This document shows, piece by piece, positions 24,866 to 37,304 of a stretch of 64,000 nt of DNA. Numbering within the stretch: the stretch's first letter is position 1; each line of letters starts with the position of its first letter. The position numbers were made by a program, and so were the translations under genes. The stretch comes from Hygrophila difformis (taxonomy: Eukaryota; Streptophyta; Magnoliopsida; Lamiales; Acanthaceae): positions 40,394,487 through 40,458,486 of the forward strand of contig JAOANR010000015.1 in assembly GCA_030278955.1 (NCBI GenBank), read 5' to 3'. The notes under the pieces are model-generated. The model searched no databases, had not been told where the DNA came from, and saw only the letters and a program-made list of their open reading frames with translations.

Positions 24866-25765
24866 TCCTAATTCACCAAGATTCCCAAAACCAGATAAAA
24901 AAGACAATCCAATATCCTCTTCGCCTCTTTTCACTTTAAATCAAATCCACAATCATTGAACACTTCAAAAAATATATCTCCACACATTATTCACACACAT
25001 ATACAGGCCGCGACAACAAAATTCAGAATATATATACACACAATCGGGAGGAAATTAACTTGTAAGAGCTGTAAGGGATTCTGCTGAGTGCTGAATGATC
25101 CTCTGATCCCACCAAAGGGAATCAGGGAATTAATTGCAGAAATTTATCGATTTTAATCCTCAGAAATGAAGAATCCACGATGAATTCTCCTTGAATTTTA
25201 GGGGTTGTGTTTCCCTTTTCGTGTATTTCTTGTTCTTCGTCTTCCTTCCGTCATGAATTCAACTGATTCGGGTGTTTATACGAGGATGCCACTACCCATT
25301 TGCAATTACCAAAAAGCCCTTGCAGAATTTATTAATCTTTTCCTAAATAATTTTCTGATTTTTAAAATACTTAGCTGTTCAGCTGTTGTTCATTACGAAA
25401 CGACAATTAATCTATTTTTTCCAAAAAATAAAATGAAAATATATGGCATGTGGTGTGGAGTTACTTTTGCCGTATAAATTTTTCAAGTAATTAAAAAGTT
25501 CCGAGTGAATTAAATAGGAGTATTTTCCATTTTTCTACTCGAGTCATGACTTTTTAGAAAATTAGTAGAAACATTAATCAGTGACTTCAAACTTATTCGT
25601 TACGTATTCCTTTAATTAATTTTCATTTCTATAAAATAAAATAATGTTAGTTTTAAATTTTTTTGTTGAACCTCATAATACTTTACTCACTTAATTACTC
25701 CCTTGTCCGCCATCTTGATTTTTTAACAATATTTACTAATAAAATTTGACTCAACTTTCTATAAA
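24866..25765. promoter_or_regulatory. 5' leader and upstream region of the EDR2-like gene
   Basis: The 200-300 bases upstream of the start are pyrimidine-rich on the minus strand, as for a leader, and may include an untranslated exon near 25060-25200. Beyond 25250 the sequence becomes AT-rich. No specific element is assigned. Confidence 0.4.
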
Positions 25766-26460
25766 CACTACAAGAAAAAATCCAATTACCGACCACTATA
25801 GTACGGTCAGATTTACCGACCTTATTACCGACCCCAAAGTGAGGTCGGTAAAATTTAGCCGTTATTGGGCCCATAGACATTTGAAAACCAAAACACCGAC
25901 CATAATTAATGTGGTCGGCATTACCGACCCCAATTGGGGTCCGTAGTTTTTTTCAATTTTTTTAAATTTTTTTCCATTATTTTATTATTTACTTTATATT
26001 TTTATTAAATATTTATTTGATTATTTATATAATTTAATTATTTGTTTATTTATTAATTTAATTACTGAATTAATATTTTATTTAATTAATTTTATTTCTA
26101 AATTTTTATGAAAAATAATTTTATATTATTATTTAAATTTATCTTAATTTTTAAATAATTTTATTATTTTATTTAATTCATTGATTTTTACTGAACACAT
26201 TTTATTTCATATAAGAAATTTACCGACTCCAAATGGGTCGGTAATTTCAGGCCCCGAGGTCCATAGACCTCGCTTACCGACCCCAATGTTGGTCGAAAAT
26301 GGGGTCGGTAATCTCCCGACCCTCAGAATCTTTGGTCGGCGCCAGATTATCTACTATCGATTTAACGACCCTGGATTGGGGTCGGTAATCCGTGGACGAC
26401 CTGTAAAACCTAGTTACCGACCCCATTTTGGGGTCGGTAAAACGAATTTTTCTTGTAGTG
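25766..26460. mobile_element. Non-autonomous CACTA transposon with AAA TSD
   Basis: Starts CACTACAAGAAAAA and ends TTTTTCTTGTAGTG (perfect inverted repeats). The 3-bp target duplication is AAA (25763-25765 and 26461-26463). Subterminal repeats are TTACCGACC and GGTCGGTAA in both orientations, related to those of the element at 288-1334; the interior is different and AT-rich. Confidence 0.92.
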
Positions 26461-26947
26461 AAATGCTACATCCATTTCAAAATAAGTGTAATGGATAAAA
26501 ATGATACGAAATTTAATGCAAGGAACAAAATGCTTTAGTGGAAGTTTTATACCTTTAAAAACATTTTATATATGGTAATGTAACATTTATTATGAAACAC
26601 CCAAAAAAAGAAAAATATAACACTTAAAAAGAAACGAAGAAGTATATGATAACAAAATATAATCATGCTGTATCATGTTTTTTTTTTGGGGTGAAAGAAT
26701 ATTTTTTTTGGTGAAAATGTTGTACTATCATGTTATATTTGTGTGTAATCGCATAGTTATACAATTAGATGCATGTAACCTCACAATTTAAAATTTTATA
26801 TTTTAAAATGATGTGATTAGATGTATCTAATAAAATTTTAATAAATTATGGAAATGTTTGGAGCAAGCAGATCATCTGGTAGTGAATAATGATGTGAGGA
26901 GAGTGAGTATCTCAAATTATGTATTAGTAAAAATTATATAAAATATA
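26461..26947. other. Intergenic, AT-rich
   Basis: No gene or bounded element seen. Confidence 0.5.
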
Positions 26948-27207
26948 CTCCCTCCGTTTTTCAAAAATTTTAACATTCATGCATTTCACGTTATCCAATG
27001 CACATTTTTAATGCTTAATATCTCAAATTGTGTAAAAGTAAAAATTATAAAAAATTGATATTATAAAACTACGCGATTAGACGAATCTAACAAGATCCCA
27101 CTTGATTATGTTTTATCTTGTATAACTGTGTTAAAAATTTGAATCAAAGTTACTTAGTGAATAGTAACAACTATGCTAATGTTACAATTTTTAACAAACG
27201 GAGGGAG
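26948..27207. mobile_element. TA-flanked MITE
   Basis: Ends CTCCCTCCGTTTTT and AAACGGAGGGAG with TA on each side (26946-26947 and 27208-27209). The 260-bp copy is typical of the family here. Confidence 0.85.
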
Positions 27208-27683
27208 TATACTCTAAAACATGCAAATAAACAAATTTAATAAGTTTTAACTTGACTATTTTTTATGTTTATATAATTTGAATAATATTAGATTAAAGTA
27301 ATCAATAGAGAATAATAAAAATCAAAACGTGACAAGATCAATAGCATCAAGGGAGTATTAACTTTTTTTATTAAAAAAAATAATTGAACACTTTTATTAT
27401 GATACTCGGGATTATTTTTGTTTCGGAACATCAATGTTTTTCCCCCTTAAAAGAGCTATAATTAAAAGAAAACAATTAATTTAATTTTTTCTAAAAAAAA
27501 TAAAGCCATTTTGTGGGTACATAATACAAAAATATTTTAATATCAATCAAAAATTAATTACTGATATAAGCTTAAAGTTTTAGATTTATGTACAAACACT
27601 AACAAAGTTGCAACTTTCAAAGAATGATTCAACTCATACTCTATAATGTGATACAAGTTTGAAAATTTCACGTTGAGTTGATT

Positions 27684-27850
27684 TTTTTTTTTTTTTTGGA
27701 GGAGAAAGGCCTGGAAAGGAGTGGTGGGAGCCCATGCCACACAATTACAAAGGGGAATAAAAGGGAGGGATAGAGGGCCGGTGGGGATCGAACCTCCAAC
27801 CTTCCGTTGGAAGCCTATGGACTTAACCACTTGGGCTAAGTCCACATCCC
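27684..27850 (-). mobile_element. SINE family B copy with 17-bp TSD
   Basis: On the minus strand the head is GGATGTGGACTTAGCCCAAG with A box, then GGAGGTTCGATCCCCACC (B box); the tail poly-A appears as the T run near 27683. A perfect 17-bp repeat TTCACGTTGAGTTGATT flanks it (27667-27683 and 27851-27867). Confidence 0.93.
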
Positions 27851-28511
27851 TTCACGTTGAGTTGATTGAATCATAGTATTAATTAGATTGTTGAATGTGA
27901 TACTTAGGTTTGGGTTAAATTGTAAATTTGATTGTATTTTGAGTGAGTCAATTCACTAAGTTAGGTAGGATAAAAAAAAAAAACACTTAAACAAGCTTAA
28001 TTCAATTTAAATTTGATTGAGTTGGGTCAATTTTAGACCCAGCTAAATTAACTTAGGTTATACATGCATAATTAAATTAAGTTTAATCAAATCACATATG
28101 GTTGATGTGAGTTAGTAGTGCCAAATTGGATTGAAATGAGTTTTTTTTAATAATAAGATTAAAGATTTAAAAAAAAAAATCACCAAGAATGTTGTTGTTC
28201 ATAATTTCTCCCCCTATGTAACAACAAATTAAATCTTGCACGCTTGGTTGTTTGATGGCCAGCAGCATAGCTGGAAAAATAATAGGTCAAAATAGTTTAT
28301 CCTATTAGTAGAATTTAGTTACGTTATAATCTCTTTAAAAGTATTATGCATGTCCATATTTTACAAAAAATATACTCCCACCACAGAGAATATACTATTT
28401 CATCAATCACATAATACAAATCTCACATCTCACCGCACTCAATATTCTTCCATTAAAATAAAATTACACTCCTACTGTTTCATAGGAATATATTTTCTGC
28501 ACATTTTTTTT

Positions 28512-28578
28512 GAAACATTGATACTCATGTGTCGACAAAGGTGTGTGTAAGTCCAAGTCACACATTATTTACAGGACA
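28512..28578 (-). mobile_element. SINE family C tail fragment
   Basis: Only the 3' part is present (AACATTGATACTCATGTGTC and following). The tRNA-like head is missing. Confidence 0.5.
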
Positions 28579-28681
28579 ATCTTTTTGTGACTATTAAAAT
28601 TATATTGATCGAATTGCTAGTATTGGTTTGAATTGCTATTTTGGATCGTTGTTCTTTCTTTTCTTTTTTCTTCTTTTTTTT

Positions 28682-28839
28682 TGGATGAGTCATTGAAGAC
28701 CTGAAAAAGGGGTGGTGGGAGTCCATGCCAAATAATTACAAAGATAAATAAAGGGGAGAGATAGGGGCCGGTGGGAATCGAACCTCCAACCTTTCATTTG
28801 AAGTCAATGGACTTAACCACTTGGGCTAATTCCTCAAAC
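28682..28839 (-). mobile_element. SINE family B copy
   Basis: Same body and boxes as the copy at 27684 (TTAGCCCAAGTGGTTAAG and GGTTCGATTCCCACCGG on the minus strand). A pyrimidine run left of it (about 28655-28681) is the tail side. A clear TSD is not seen. Confidence 0.8.
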
Positions 28840-29810
28840 CATTTTCTTGATATGTAGTAAGTGCATTGGAATTCTGAAAGCAACATAAAAGTACAGTATT
28901 TTTAATTAGAAAATTTGGGGGTTTTTGTTTAAAGTTTGGTAAACAATTTAACATGATTCAAGTAGATGGGAAACGGGCCCACTTTGTCCAAATTGTATTT
29001 TGATGGTAATTTTTATCTACCTATTTTTTATATTTGAAAATGGATTCTTCAGTCATTACTTGTAAGGAATTTTGTTTCAAAGGAATTTCTTTTTGTTTGT
29101 TTTCTTATTTCGCCTCTCGTACCCTTTTTGCCCTTTTTTCCTTCCCAAGTCAACCAAATTTAATTTCCTTACTAATGGAGTATCTTTTAACCTTTCAAAT
29201 TATATTGAGCCACCTCAATTTTAATTATTTTATTTCATATATGCCATGAAAATCACACGACATTGTGACGTCATTGTAGTAGTATTCTAGGTCGGCACGA
29301 AAAATATACTACTACTACTACTAGTTTTTCAATTAAAAATCTTATGGTCTTTATATTTAGGTGAAATTAGAAAGTAAGGCAAAAAATATTTACTTGTGTA
29401 CATCATTATTTGTGACTATAATCCTCATTATTATATGTGGTTAGTTACTGATTTTCAGAGTATTTATTAATTTCTTATTATCTACTTGCATTGTGTGTAA
29501 ATACTAAACAAATATTGGTTTTAACGTCCCTACAAAATACAAACCAATTAGGTGACAATAATATTAAAAAATAACAAAAATAAAAGTAGTAGTATATTTT
29601 TTATAGCTCAAAACATCCATATCGTATTATATATTGCCTGATGGGCAAACACACCACTTGGAGAGCCGAGCTTTTTAATTTTAAAATATTTACTATCTTT
29701 TAAAATAAATTCAATAGTCATTCGGCAGTGACAAATACTACGTATTTAATTAATCCGCAATGCGGCCATTTATACTACTCATACTAATGTTGGTTGATTA
29801 AATATATACA

Positions 29811-29855
<45 letters not shown>

Positions 29856-29984
29856 TTTAAATCTAATTCATAGTTTTTCAATATCATAAATAAGTTTTTG
29901 ACAAAAAAGAATTTAAAAGTGAAAGAAAGATAAATATCTAAAGCATTAATTAAAGTCTAAAAAAGAAACCTATTAATTTTTTGG
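28840..29984. other. Intergenic with (TAA)n tract
   Basis: AT-rich, no gene recognised. A pure ATA/TAA microsatellite runs from about 29812 to 29853. Confidence 0.6.
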
Positions 29985-30153
29985 TAAACATTGACACTCA
30001 TGTATATATCGACAAAGGTGTGTGGGATCCCAGACCACACAAATTAGAAAGGAGGATAAAGTGAAGGGATAGAAGGCCGGTGGGAATCGAACCCATAACA
30101 AATAACCATAAAGTTAAATTAGGGACATGACCACTATGCCAAGTTCCCATTCC
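29985..30153 (-). mobile_element. SINE family C copy
   Basis: Minus strand: AACTTGGCATAGTGGTCATG (A box) and GGTTCGATTCCCACCGGCC (B box), tail ending at the complement of AACATTGACACTCATG. Borders are approximate because the TSD is not clear. Confidence 0.75.
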
Positions 30154-31463
30154 CAAAAAAATGTTTTGTTTTTTTTGGCGAGCCAAAGGCCAGAAAAAAA
30201 AAAACAAAAACAAAAACAAAAAAAAAACCTCTTGTTAAACAAACATAAAGAGTGAATGTGTCAAAAACAAACATAATAGTAATACTTTTTGCTCATTTTT
30301 ATTTATATATTTTGAAACATTCGATTTTGTTCTTCCTCGGTTAAACATTTCCTCAATCAAGTTGACAAAATTATTATAATACTAAGAGTTAGACATGGGG
30401 GTCGTTTGGGAATAGCATTTGGACAGAAATAGTTGGGTTTGATAGCAAAGTTTGTGCTCGAAATAATAAATTTAAATAAAGAATAATTTGTAATAAAGAA
30501 AGTTTGGTGGCGTATCACTTTAAATTAATTTCAATATAATTAATATGGTATTTCGACGTCGACCCATAGATAGTTGAATCTATCGACTATATTGATGCTG
30601 AGTTCATCTCATTGAACTCAATTAATTCTAATTTCCTTTTCCCTTCCAACTTTTATTGTTTGAATTATTTTTGTATTCAATTTTAAAAATAAAATTAACC
30701 AGTTCACCCAAAAAAAAACAATTGTTCACCCAAAAAAATAAAATTAACCAGCCTTAGTTTATTTGTTTAGTCCATGTTTGTCAATTAGTTGTTGCCTGTT
30801 AAATGATTATGGAAGTAATAAATTAACTAAAATAACTGTTGACAATTTCGAGACTAATTTTTGGCCTATAATAAACTGAAATTTGCAATCCAAAATATTA
30901 TTATTTGCAACGAATTCAAAAAGAGCCGATTGAATATTGTTTTGAGTTATTTTATTTCTTAGAAAAGTTAGTTTATCTCATTATTTCTTACAAAAATAAG
31001 CTGATTCAATCCAATTATTTTGCCAAACACCATATTAATATTTTATGCCAGTGTGCAGACATGATCATATTATTGGAATTGCTTTTTGTCATGATTTGCC
31101 CTAATTTTTGTGCAATGATTAATTGAGAATTTCGACTTTCCCAAACCGAATCATTCTGTATTTTTTTTTCAAGAATATTCCATATTCTTTATAGAACTTT
31201 TCGTATTTCATTTTTTTTTAAAAAAAATCTGAAATATAATAAATCTTAAATCTATTACTAATATATGGTTTCGAAAACCTTCATTTTTTTTAATAAATCA
31301 TCATGCGATCGCCACCTATGTTTTTTTGTGAATGATTTTTATAGTGGAAATTTAATTAATACTAGTAGTTTAAATTATTTCCTATTTGAGTTACCAAAGA
31401 CTATTAACTATATTCAATATGGTTACATTAGAGGCGGTCCGGTTAGGGGGCTGAATATTGATT
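30154..31463. other. Intergenic, no gene recognised
   Basis: AT-rich sequence. The phrase GTTCACCCAAAAAAA followed by AAATTAACCAG-like words recurs near 30688-30750, a short local duplication. Confidence 0.5.
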
Positions 31464-32481
31464 ATTCAGCCTCTGCTGAATGTTCTAGTACAAGTATATT
31501 GTGTGCTATGCGGTGGGAAGGTGGAAAAACTAACATTTATGGGGCTCAAACGTTTATGGAAAAACATGCATGTACGACCACTACACTAGTAAAGTTAAAA
31601 TTTCAAATATGCACATAGAAACAACTAGACCATGAAAGTTATAAATTCAAATATGGAAATTAAATAATTTTACCCTTCGGTGGGTAGGATTTCATACTTA
31701 AATTTTTTTTTAAAAAAAAAAAGGTAAAAAGAAAAAAAAAAATACAGGATCCCTTATAACCAAATGCTCAGAGTTAATAAGACAATCCAACAAACATATA
31801 TGTAAAGGCAGTGGCTATAGAAAAGCAAATTACAACAATTGGACCGTTATAACACCAATCAATGCACATGTAATACACCAAAATCTATTTTTTCTTAAGA
31901 AAAAAAATGAATGCAATCACTTAAAAAATGAACTCCTAACCCTGTATAAGCAAAAAATGTGCACCCCAACCCCGGACCAAAAACAAAGAAATATACCACA
32001 AAAGCAATAAAAAAAATTTCAAAATGGGTTCAAATAGTAAATCTTACCCTGAGAGCGGCGACATCAATTGAAAGCGGAAATAGCGCGATCCCGGTCACAA
32101 GAACATGCACATCCCGAGTGTCCTTCACCTTTTTACCACAACAAGCGGCGGGACGGCAGCACCCTCTCTTCCGGCGGGGTTTCGCGGTGGTTTATGGGAG
32201 GGCAACACGGAGACGTGCAGACGGTTCGGGACGACGAGTAAAATGGGAGAGGAGAAATGAGGAGAGGGAAATGGAATGGAATGGAAATGGGAGGGGGCCG
32301 GAATGAGTGGACCTAATTGATTTTCTTCCTTTTCAAGACCGGCATTAAATTATACAGTATACATTAACTAACCTAAAATAAAATATATCCTTTGATATTC
32401 CCTTAATTAATGAAATTTGACCACTAATTATACATCTAGCACACTCCCAACTTAAATCCACCTATTCAGCCTCTGCTGAAT
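31464..32481. repeat. Segment bounded by an 18-bp palindromic repeat
   Basis: ATTCAGCCTCTGCTGAAT occurs at 31464-31481 and again at 32464-32481, exactly 1000 bp apart. The repeat is itself an inverted repeat (ATTCAGC / GCTGAAT). It brackets the GC-rich gene-like patch at about 32050-32320. Confidence 0.6.
32050..32320 (-). pseudogene. GC-rich gene-like fragment, unidentified
   Basis: The patch stands out by GC content. On the minus strand it reads like a leader plus first exon, ending in a donor-like CTCAGGGTAAGAT near 32045-32056. No frame gives a recognisable domain, so function is unknown. Capture by a transposon or decay of a former gene are both possible. Confidence 0.3.
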
Positions 32482-33440
32482 CAGCAGGGTAACTATACCC
32501 CATTAGAGGATTGATGGGTAATCCAATCATTTAAACATTTAGACAAGTACTCATCCCATTAAGTGAATTTTATAGTGGCCATTATTGGTAAAACAATTAA
32601 ATCCAATCAGTTAATTTGTGTCACAATATGAGATAAAATAACTTATTTAAAAAGACAAAATAACTTAAAATAGTGTTCAATAAGCTGTTTTTGAAACCGC
32701 TGCAAATAGCAGCATTTTGGATTTTAGCTTATTCTAGGCAAAAAGTTAGTCTCGAAATTGTCAACAACTAATTTTAACTAATTATTACTCACATAATCAG
32801 TTAACAGCTAACAACTAATTCTCAAACAGGGCCAGTATATCAATCATATTATTTTTCTTGTTTTTTTAAATAAAAATTAAACTTTTATACTAAGAATTAA
32901 CCAATGAATTATTAATGTACGGAAGAAAATTGAATGTCATCCCGATCACTAATTATCATCGATTTAACAAAATAGTACTCCATCCGTTCCTTTTTAGTTG
33001 TCTCTTTCAGCTCAATTTCAATAACCAATGTTTGCATTAATTAACTCATAAATTTATATTTTTACCCTTCAATTAAATTTATTCTTAATAAATGTCCAAC
33101 AAATAGCATTTTATGTAAAGTGAAGGCAATATAGTAAAAACATAGCATAACTACCTAAAAATGACAACTATTTTGGAACACTTTTTACTCTATAAAAAGA
33201 CAATTATTAAAATTAACTAAAGTAAAATTAATATAATGGAAGTTAAGATCCAACCAAGCATTTCCTGGCCAATATTTATTCATTGCCACTCATAATAAAA
33301 TAAATAAGTAAAAACCTCCCCTAGCTACGTCCAATACATGCACACATCAAGTAGCCGTAAATAAAAGTGAAAATGTTTTACTGAAAAAGTTGCAAATAGA
33401 AAAGATGGGAAATAGTATATGTATGTAATAGAAGTATGTG
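32482..33440. other. Intergenic with degenerate MITE traces
   Basis: A CTCCATCCGTTCC-like left end at about 32978 suggests another MITE of the common family; its right end near 33238 is decayed. No gene recognised. Confidence 0.45.
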
Positions 33441-34195
33441 CAGGGCCGGTGCTTAGGGGAGCACCATGAGCCCCGCTCGGGGCCCCACATTTTGTGGGGT
33501 TTCATTTTAAAAATTAATTTAAGATTATTTATTTAAAAATTATAAATGTATATTTATATGGGAGATTATAAGTAGATATTTGTTAAAATTTTACTACTAA
33601 TTAATTTTTTCTACTATCATTTAATTTTGGGCTTATGTTATTTAACTAACTATATTATATTTAAATTATATTTTATTAGTTACATTTTAGTTTAATTTAT
33701 GTAAACTTATAGCTAACACTTATAGCATGATAATTCCTTCTATCTTTTATTGTGAATTTTTTTTTATTAAAAGAATATATATTTTGACAAAGTTTAATAG
33801 TGTGTTCTGCACGACTAACTATAACTGCAGAATGGAGTTGTAAAGAATTGAGAGCTGGAGATTTGATAGGGGCTGAAGTTTTAAATTTTATATAAGTGTT
33901 TTTAAAAATAACCTTAGTTTTAATTAAGACAGTTAAAAAAATTAATTAAATTGAGAAGTAATTTATGAAAGCTGCTAAGGGTAGCTTTTGTTTGCAGAAC
34001 TTGCAGCTATTGTAAAGCTAGTGTAAAGAACGATACCATTATTTCATATAAAATTTAAAGCTCCCCAAACTTCTGAAAGCTTTTAAAGAATGCACGTAGA
34101 ACAGATCCGTAGTAATACAATACTAGTATAATTTATTTTATAAGGCCTATTTTTTATTTTCGCTCGGGGCCTCTAAAATTTCGGGGACGGCCCTG
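33441..34195. mobile_element. hAT-like element with perfect 8-bp TSD
   Basis: Ends are CAGGGCCGG and ACGGCCCTG, with subterminal CGCTCGGGGCC repeated near both ends. The 8-bp duplication AGTATGTG is perfect (33433-33440 and 34196-34203). The interior is AT-rich; an inner block at about 33801-34106 has TGTTCTGCACG-like ends and may be a nested MITE. Confidence 0.92.
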
Positions 34196-34525
34196 AGTAT
34201 GTGCATATAAAACGACGGATGATTATAATTTTAATCATGTAGGCCCAAAAATTGGGCCCAAACACCTAAAAACCCAATAGCCCATTAGCTAATTACTTAA
34301 AACAAGTAGTACTATTTATTTTTGTAAAGAGAATGTTGAAAAATACAATTAAGGACATTTCATACTCCTACCATACTTGTAACTTGTCTATATAATCGGC
34401 ACGTCTTAAATTTCCATTACTATTTATACATGTATATATAAAATTCTGAAAAAGTAATTTCCATTCACTAAAAACATTTCAACCTATATCTTTGGTTTGA
34501 TGATGATTTGTTATTTGATTAGTAG

Positions 34526-35503
34526 GGAAAAAAAGGCTAATATGGTCCTTTTTTTTACAAAAAAACCAAATCAGTCATTTTTTTAATTTTTTAGCCAAAT
34601 TGGTCCGCTACATATACTAATTACGTCTCAATCGGTCCTTCACCCACTAATAATGCCCTAATTACACATTTTAGGCCAAATCGGTCCTTTTTTTTCCAAA
34701 AATCTAAATTGGTCCATTATTAATTTTTGCCCATTTTCATTCAGTCAAATGCACATTTCAAACCACTAATAACTCAAATTCGATATAAGTAAAAATTCTA
34801 AAATTTCGATATTTACTCCCTCCGTCCCACTTGTATTGTCCCATTTTGACTTTTGACACTGTTCATTGATCAACTTTGACCTAATGTTATCACAATTATA
34901 TCAACAAAAAATATAGTGAAGTTCGGTCTTATTGGATTCGTCCAATCGTGTAGTTTTAAAATATATATTTTTTATAATTTTAACTTTTCTACATTTTAAG
35001 ATATTAACTGCTAAACAAAGGCATTGGACTGCGTGTCAAAAAGTTTTGAGACATTTCAAATGGGGCAGACACGACGAGATGAATCTAACATGATTCGACT
35101 TGGCTCAATTTAATTTGTATATCTAGGTCGGTCTCGTCGTGTTAATAAAGGACCTAGATATACAAGTTAAAATGAGTCAAGTAGGATCTTGTTTGATTCG
35201 TCTCGTCGAGTAGTTTACAAATATCGAAATTTTAGAATTTTTATGTATGTCAAATTTGAATTATTAGTGGTTTGAAATGTGCATTGGACTGCATGAAAGT
35301 GGGTAAAAATTAATAATGGACCAATTTAGATTTTTGAAAAAAAAGACTGATTTGGCCAAAAATATATAATTAGGGCATAATTAGTAGGTGGAGGACCAAT
35401 TGGGACGTAATTAGTATATGTAGCGGACCAATTGGGCCAAAAACTAAAAAAAGGACTAATTTGACTTTTTTGTAAAAAAAAAGACCATATTGGCCTTTTT
35501 TCC
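34526..35503. mobile_element. Large foldback (long inverted repeat) element
   Basis: Left arm 34526-34812 is an inverted copy of 35217-35503, and the pairing resumes further in (about 35073-35128 with about 35150-35205) around a loop of some 20 bases. Arm motifs include CTAATATGGTCC, AAATTGGTCC and TAATTACG-type words. The left arm is interrupted by a MITE at about 34815-35072. Superfamily is unclear because no TSD could be read; Mutator-like is possible. Confidence 0.8.
34815..35072. mobile_element. MITE inserted in the foldback element's left arm
   Basis: Left end CTCCCTCCGTCCCAC follows TA. The right end is degenerate near 35072. The uninterrupted right arm reads straight through the equivalent point, which shows that the MITE arrived later. 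Confidence 0.65.
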
Positions 35504-36317
35504 TTCAAGAAATTATGTGAAGTGCTAATCCTAAGAGATTGAGATTAACTTTTATGGTTTCTTTTATCTTGACATCAATTAATGATAGGTTATTAAATTG
35601 TAAAATGTTAGTAAAATATAGGTTATCAAATTTACACAATGATATGTGAGCTAGCTAGAAGTTGGGTTTTATGACTTCACTTAGCATTTTGTACGTGAGT
35701 GAAATGTGCATTGTGATGCTTTCATAATTTTGCAAATGTTGGTCCAAAATTGTGATTGAAATCGAGTTACTATAATATATATAAGGAGATAATGTTGCAA
35801 ACCTTAAATAGTTTTTTCTTCTTTTTTTTTCCAAAAACATTGACACTTGAATCGGCTACAAACCTCGAATAGTTTGAAATAAAGAAAATTTTATTTATTT
35901 ATTGATAATTAATTGTAAGTATAAAGTCGTGGCTAGGTAGGTTAAATTCACAGCAGTACGAGATTTTTTTGTTCTAGCAGACGAAAATTTTAATAAACTT
36001 TGGTCACTAAAGAGATTAGCGATCGAATTTGCGATTGAAATTCGGTAGCTACCACAAGTTTAGCGACCGAAATTCGTCAGCTACCACAATTTTAGCTACC
36101 AAATCCACAATTTTTCTAGTTGAGCAGTGTTTGAATGTTAAGAGACTTCACATAAAGTCAAGATGATATTGATAGCATAAAGTTCAATAAGACCACTTAA
36201 TTATAAGCTCAACACTGGATCAAATCACGTTAAGCACACCCTTAAGCATCATTATCGTGCACAATCTTGTTACGTATCACGTGCCAAACGCACGTGACCA
36301 TTCACCTGAAAATAATA
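35504..36317. other. Intergenic; possible small CACTA-like remnant
   Basis: Positions about 35954-36122 carry TAGCTACC/GGTAGCTA and GCGACCGAAATTCG motifs in both orientations and end TTTTTCTAGTTG, resembling a short CACTA-like element with decayed ends. No coding region is supported. Confidence 0.3.
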
Positions 36318-36577
36318 CTACCTCCGTTTTTATAAAAATGAAACATTTGGTGTTTTGACACTATTCATTATTCGACTTTGATTCACGTTTATACAATAGT
36401 TATAGAAAGAAAAACATAGTCAAGTGAGATCTTGTTAGAATCGTCTCATCTCGTAGTTTTATAATATCAAATTTTTATAACTTTTACTTATATACAACGT
36501 GAGTTATTAACTGTTAAAAACATGCATCGGACTTCGTGCGCAGAGTGAATGTTGCACATTCACAAAAACAGAGGAAG
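36318..36577. mobile_element. TA-flanked MITE
   Basis: Ends CTACCTCCGTTTTT and AAAAACAGAGGAAG with TA on both sides (36316-36317, 36578-36579). Confidence 0.75.
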
Positions 36578-36885
36578 TACTAAATTATTCACTTCCTTTA
36601 TTCACATGCATTCACATACTAATAATTTAGTCACACCAATTAATATTAATTTTTTTAATATATCAGTTTATTTTAAAAGATAATTTTACTGTCAAAAGTA
36701 TGCATTCCCTTCCAATAAATATCCATTACAACTTGTAATTTACACTTTGATAATTTTGGGCTAAGGCGAAGATCGCATTTCCTCATTCTCTATGGTCTAT
36801 CTAAATTAAGATTCTTAATTATAACATAAAATTGAAGCTACCTAGGTATATTTTACATAAAATTATTATTATTTCTTTAATAATA

Positions 36886-37135
36886 CTCCCTCCGTTTTTT
36901 TTTAAAGATATAACATTTGCATAGTTGATACTATTCATTGAGTAATTTTGATTCAATTTTTTAACATGGTTATATAAAATCAAATATAGTCAAGTGAAAT
37001 GTTGTTAGATTCGTCTAATCAAATAGTTTTAGAATATTAAATTTTTATAATTTTTACATATATATACCATTTGAGATATTAAGTGTTTAAAATGTGTATT
37101 GGATTAATGTTACAATTTTTGGAAAACCGAGGGAG
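36886..37135. mobile_element. TA-flanked MITE
   Basis: Ends CTCCCTCCGTTTTTT and AAACCGAGGGAG with TA on both sides (36884-36885, 37136-37137). Confidence 0.8.
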
Positions 37136-37304
37136 TATTTTTTTTGGTTTTGTTTAAATTAAAGGATACTTATACGTAGTTGAAATAAAATTAATTGAGA
37201 TCTTGAAGATAAATATAAAAATCCAAAGGAGGTGTAGTCTTTAAATAAAAAATTTACACTCATTGAATGGGGGTGAATGGCATTTAATTACAATTTGAAT
37301 AATA

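Noticed and set aside
27770..27850. tRNA gene-like sequence (A and B boxes)
   Set aside because: Boxes are present, but the sequence does not close a cloverleaf and continues into a SINE body with a poly-A tail and a 17-bp TSD; the same holds for the other A/B-box hits.
30905..31126. 73-aa open frame rich in Leu, Ile and Phe
   Set aside because: Hydrophobic composition is explained by AT-rich codons; no homology pattern is recognisable.
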